From contig JBBRCE010000020.1 of NCBI GenBank assembly GCA_038205115.1, positions 1 through 64,000 of the forward strand: DNA of 64,000 bases, in the 5' to 3' direction. A program made the position numbers and the translations under genes. Below the pieces are notes generated by a model. It saw nothing but the letters and a program-made list of their open reading frames with translations, did not search any database and was not told where the DNA came from. Of the stretch, positions 60,657-64,000 are shown piece by piece. The stretch's first letter is position 1. Each line of letters begins with the position of its first letter. The stretch comes from JBBRCE01 sp038205115 (GTDB lineage: Bacteria > Planctomycetota > Planctomycetia > Pirellulales > JBBRCE01).

Positions 60657-62843
60657 TCACGCGGCGCGATGCTGCGCGTGGGCGACTTGCTCGCGAAACC
60701 AGCCAGTTACGCGTTGAAAGAGCCGCGCGGCCACCGTCTGCGATTCCGCCTGAAAGCGAACATCGGCCCACTCGCCGGCGTGTGCGTTTGTTGCCAGTTC
60801 GCCAGATAGCGGAACTACCGCGGTAAACACCGGTCGAATGAGTTCGAAGCTCAGTTTGCGATCCTCGGACGCGGTCGCCGCCACGCTCGTTTGTTTGACC
60901 ACCAGCGGTCCGCCAACGCGTGCCGATAACGCCTCGTGCGGTGGTTGCAGGCTGGCGCGGGGTTCAACCTTCAGCTCGCCCGCTGCCTGCCAGCCGCCAC
61001 TTTCGCCGCGAATGCGCACGTCAACTGCCGCGGCGCCGGGCGCGCCGCAAGCGTCCAGGTCGTCTTGAGCCACGGCAATCACCAGTTGTTTGGAGTGTCC
61101 GCCGATGACCGCCAGTTGTTCGCCGGCATGCAGGTACTTGCCTTGCAGATTGGTCAGGTTGCGTGCAATCACCTGCCCTGGCTCGGTCGCGCGGATGGTC
61201 AGCCGCGCGATTTGCTGCTGCGCTTCGGCCAGCTTTTTTTCGAGCGCTTGTCGATTGGCGATTTCGATTTGGTATTTGTTCAAGTCATCGTTTTGAAAAG
61301 CAATTCGCGTTTTGATTCTCGCCTGCTCGACGGCGGCCGTCAGCCCGGCCCGCTCCAATTCCAAATCGTCGTTTTGCAGTTCGGCAATCACGTCTCCGGC
61401 GGCGACCCATTGACCGCTTTGCACGCGAATATCGCGGACAAATCCCGGGCTCCCGGCCCGGACGATGCATCGCGGCGAGTATTCAACCACCGCAGGCGAA
61501 ACGATGTGCGCCGGCATGGTCAGCACGGCGACGGTCAACGCCATCAGGGCCAGCACGCCGCTCGCAAACACCACGGCGCGGCCGCGATGTGTTTGTTGCC
61601 CACGCATCGCTTTGCGAAACGATTTTAACGCAGCGCAGCCTGGCAGCAAAAACCAACTCGAACACAGCGTAATCGCCAAGACAACACCCAGGCCATCGAG
61701 CCAGCCAATCAACAGCAGTGCCAGCGATAAACACATTGCCACGCGCCACACGAATGCGGCTAGTCCGTAAGCGGCGAGTAGGCGCGCCAGCCACGGCGAG
61801 AACTCCATCGCCGGCAGGTTCCAGCCGAGACACCGCCGTTGCAGGCTTTGCACGAACGTGCGCTGCGCGACCGCGTAGAGGTTGGGAACTTCTAGCCAAT
61901 CCGACAAAATGTAGTAGCCGTCGAACCGCATCAGCGGATTCGCGTTGAACGCCAGCGTGGTGATTCCGGCCATCAGGGCAACATCCTGCAACCAGCGATG
62001 CAGCACGCCCGGTCCGGTTTGCGACCAAGCCACCAGTGCCAGGGCAGAAATCAACACTTCAATCCACATGCCGGCAGCCGCGACGGCCATCCGCTGCCAC
62101 TTCGAGCGGAATCGCCACGAGCTGGTCACGTCGACGTAAGCCAGCGGCGCAAAAAATAAAAACATCACTCCGGCGTGATGCACCTCGCCGCCATACTTTT
62201 TGCAGACCAACGCGTGGAACGACTCGTGGATCATTTTGAGCAGCAGCCAGGCCACGGCCATGCGTAGCCAATTTGACGGATCGAGAATGCCGATGCTGGC
62301 GGCGACAAAATGGTCCCAATCGGCCACGACGCAGTAGCCACCGGCCACCACGGCTGCTAGCCAAAACGCGGCAAACAGCGGCGTCAACATCCAGCTCACG
62401 TACGGCAAAAGTCGAGTCAACAGGCGATCCGGATCGAGCAGCCGAATCTGAAATCCGAACGGGTTGAGTCGCGACTTCCAGCGGCTTTGGGCTTGGCGGT
62501 CGGCGGCGCGAAGCAGTGGCGTGGCTTGCGTCGATTGGCTGGTGTGCGCCAGTTGCGTGGCCATCAGCCAACTGACAATGGCCAGTCCGTCTTGCTCGTC
62601 AAGCGCGTCGCGACCCAATTGCTGTGCAACACGCGCCAGGCCAGCGATCAATGTTGTCCGTCCGTCGAACGTGGCCATCAGCGTGAACTCGGGCAAGCCA
62701 ACGCGATAGAACTTTCCGCGCAGCGGGTCTTCGATCAGATAACCGGGCTGATCGTTGAACATTCGCGGCGCGCAGATCAGATCGTCGCGCAGTTTGAGCA
62801 GCGCGCCAGACGGTTCACAGACATTGAGATCGATTTCGGACAT
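60657..62843 (-). CDS. M50 metalloprotease-like / HlyD fusion membrane protein with PqqD-like N-terminus
   Basis: This 728-residue protein combines three parts. Residues 1-95 look like a PqqD/RRE-type winged-helix domain (LPEFTLMATFDGRTTLIAGLARVA). Residues 145-460 form a multi-pass membrane domain of site-2-protease (M50) type, with the zinc motif HESFH at 206-210 and the second motif NPLMRFDGYY (Asp308). Residues 465-700 form a HlyD-type adaptor with the lipoyl-like hairpin (GFVRDIRVQSGQWVAAGDVIAELQ) and a coiled coil. The fold assignment of the first part is inference from pattern. The gene lies 59 bases downstream of a GAF/HlyD gene on the same strand, so the two should work together in export or processing across the envelope. 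Confidence 0.85.
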   Translation of the reverse strand: MSEIDLNVCEPSGALLKLRDDLICAPRMFNDQPGYLIEDPLRGKFYRVGLPEFTLMATFDGRTTLIAGLARVAQQLGRDALDEQDGLAIVSWLMATQLAHTSQSTQATPLLRAADRQAQSRWKSRLNPFGFQIRLLDPDRLLTRLLPYVSWMLTPLFAAFWLAAVVAGGYCVVADWDHFVAASIGILDPSNWLRMAVAWLLLKMIHESFHALVCKKYGGEVHHAGVMFLFFAPLAYVDVTSSWRFRSKWQRMAVAAAGMWIEVLISALALVAWSQTGPGVLHRWLQDVALMAGITTLAFNANPLMRFDGYYILSDWLEVPNLYAVAQRTFVQSLQRRCLGWNLPAMEFSPWLARLLAAYGLAAFVWRVAMCLSLALLLIGWLDGLGVVLAITLCSSWFLLPGCAALKSFRKAMRGQQTHRGRAVVFASGVLALMALTVAVLTMPAHIVSPAVVEYSPRCIVRAGSPGFVRDIRVQSGQWVAAGDVIAELQNDDLELERAGLTAAVEQARIKTRIAFQNDDLNKYQIEIANRQALEKKLAEAQQQIARLTIRATEPGQVIARNLTNLQGKYLHAGEQLAVIGGHSKQLVIAVAQDDLDACGAPGAAAVDVRIRGESGGWQAAGELKVEPRASLQPPHEALSARVGGPLVVKQTSVAATASEDRKLSFELIRPVFTAVVPLSGELATNAHAGEWADVRFQAESQTVAARLFQRVTGWFREQVAHAQHRAA

Positions 62844-62902
62844 GTAATGCGACGCAACGTGTTCCGCGGATTGACGATATTGAACGGCCCAGACCGCCGG
62901 CG

Positions 62903-64000
62903 TTAAATTCCTAGCCAGGCCATCAGCCGATTCCAGGGCTTATGCAGCGCGATCCAACCGAGCGCGCGGGAATCGCTCAGAAGTTTGACGCGGCCTTTCA
63001 GGCCGGGCCGGAGTTGCCCGGCGGCGTTATCGAGTTCGACTTCGCCGATGAAGACGTTGTCGGCTTCGCGGACTTCCGCCCGCGGTTGTACGCGCAGGAG
63101 CGTGGCGGTCCACGATTGCCCCGGATACGCATCGAGCGAAATGGTGACCTCACAGCCGTTGCGGACGTGCGAAATCTCTTCGACCGGAATGGCCACTTCG
63201 AGCACCATGCGGTCGAGCGGGGCGATTTCGTAGAGCGATTGCCCGACACTCAGCGGCGCGCCCTGCGATTTTTCCAGATCGCCGGCGATCACCAGGCCAT
63301 CCAGCGGGCTGGTGATGTCCAGTTGCGAAGCCCTGCATGCGAGCAATTGTCGCTTCATTTCCAGCCGATCCATTTCGAGCTTGTCCATTTGTGCGGCCGC
63401 CGTCTTATTGACGGCCATGTTGGCCTCGCGCGACCGAGCGGCGCGATTGGCGTCCGCTTCCAGCGACGCGGCTTCGATGCGCAACTCGCGACCATCGAGT
63501 CGGCCGAGCACCTGGTTGCGATGCACGAAATCGCCCGGCTTGACCAGGCTTTTTTCGAACAGGCCGGCAAACGGGGCTTGCACAAAGCGGCGCGTGACGG
63601 GCTGAAGCTCGGCCTCGCAACCGATTTTGTATTGCCAGGGCAGCGCCAGAATTCCGCAGACCGCGGCAACTCCAAGGCAGAGCGTGACTCGCAGGCTGTA
63701 CGATGCCAGCCGCCTGCGAATCGGTCGTAGCCAGGCAACTCGTGCGGCGCGGCCAGCGGCGTCGAGCGCGGCGGCCAACGGTGACGAGGCGGCGTGCGCA
63801 AAATCGAGCGACTGCGATGCTTGCGTGACGCGCGGATCGCCCCACATCAGCCAGACGCCAACCAATGTGCCGTCGGCCGTTTGTAAACGTTGGCCGCTGA
63901 GACCGCGCGTGCCGACAACCGCAGCCAGTTGGCTCAAGGCCGTTGCAAGTGTCGTGCAGTTGTCGAGCGTCGCGGCGGGCGACCATGCGCGCGGCGATTC
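62903..64000 (-). CDS. GAF/HlyD-type membrane fusion protein, N-terminus outside the window
   Basis: The frame is open to the window end, so at least 365 residues are shown and the true start lies beyond position 64000. Residues at the visible N-terminus resemble the end of a GAF domain (LAAVVGTRGLSGQRLQTADGTLVGVWLMWG). A transmembrane helix follows (VTLCLGVAAVCGILALPW), then a HlyD domain with barrel-sandwich halves (FAGLFEKSLVKPGDFVHRNQVLGRLDG and TSPLDGLVIAGDLEKS) around a coiled coil, and the beta-barrel region. It should act as a periplasmic adaptor. The next gene downstream is the M50/HlyD fusion. Confidence 0.85.
   Translation of the reverse strand, partial: ESPRAWSPAATLDNCTTLATALSQLAAVVGTRGLSGQRLQTADGTLVGVWLMWGDPRVTQASQSLDFAHAASSPLAAALDAAGRAARVAWLRPIRRRLASYSLRVTLCLGVAAVCGILALPWQYKIGCEAELQPVTRRFVQAPFAGLFEKSLVKPGDFVHRNQVLGRLDGRELRIEAASLEADANRAARSREANMAVNKTAAAQMDKLEMDRLEMKRQLLACRASQLDITSPLDGLVIAGDLEKSQGAPLSVGQSLYEIAPLDRMVLEVAIPVEEISHVRNGCEVTISLDAYPGQSWTATLLRVQPRAEVREADNVFIGEVELDNAAGQLRPGLKGRVKLLSDSRALGWIALHKPWNRLMAWLGI

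Overview
The window is a stretch of chromosome from a member of the Planctomycetota, most likely a Pirellulales-type species. The evidence is a DUF1501 gene next to a PSCyt1/DUF1549/DUF1553 gene, a second DUF1501 gene, a small protein beginning MDENPYQSP, a sigma factor with a long helix-turn-helix N-terminus, ThuA and sialate O-acetylesterase genes, and many large secreted proteins without a named family. No insertion sequence, integrase, phage gene, CRISPR array or tRNA was recognised. It reads as stable, GC-rich core and lineage-specific chromosome with genes on both strands in short operons.

Layout. 1-820: 3' end of a 23S rRNA gene, a 5S rRNA gene and a near-perfect intrinsic terminator. 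1.1-2.9 kb: ilvN-ilvC (branched-chain amino acids). 2.9-11.5 kb: mixed genes (YaiI/UPF0178 family, beta carbonic anhydrase, orphan DUF1501 protein, LysM/L,D-transpeptidase, ComF, a dehydrogenase-like membrane protein, an NlpC/P60-like secreted protein). 11.8-19.4 kb: a 935-residue exported protein and the PSCyt1/DUF1553 + DUF1501 pair. 19.5-28.1 kb: hybrid histidine kinase, ThuA protein, sialate O-acetylesterase, a TPR-CHAT protease-like protein and a cysteine-rich repeat protein. 28.5-34.4 kb: the unusual sigma-70 factor, a secreted protein, a DUF374 acyltransferase and dapF. 34.4-44 kb: AsmA-like giant, a degenerate sigma-54-activator-like regulator, xylA, and a TPR + MotA/TolQ pair. 44-49 kb: a structured 869-base divergent region, DEAD-box helicase, queA and a cupin. 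49-56.8 kb: a seven-gene operon RDD / SpoIIM-like / membrane protein / DUF4129 / DUF4350 / MoxR ATPase / DUF58, mostly with overlapping start and stop codons. 56.8-64 kb: YdeI protein with a CDGSH motif, metallo-beta-lactamase-fold hydrolase, a secreted protein, then a PqqD-like/M50/HlyD fusion and a GAF/HlyD adaptor that runs off the window end.

How the parts may work together. The RDD-to-DUF58 operon is built like one envelope-associated machine: a MoxR AAA+ ATPase with its DUF58 partner, two transglutaminase-associated-type proteins (DUF4129, DUF4350) and three multi-pass membrane proteins. The terminal M50/HlyD pair looks like an export or peptide-handling apparatus. PSCyt1/DUF1553 and DUF1501 are the usual planctomycetal pair, with suspected roles in polysaccharide or sulfated-substrate metabolism but no firm biochemistry. 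The points most worth checking are the M50/HlyD fusion, the sigma factor with three N-terminal helix-turn-helix segments and no visible region 3, and the regulator whose Walker A and B motifs are both broken.
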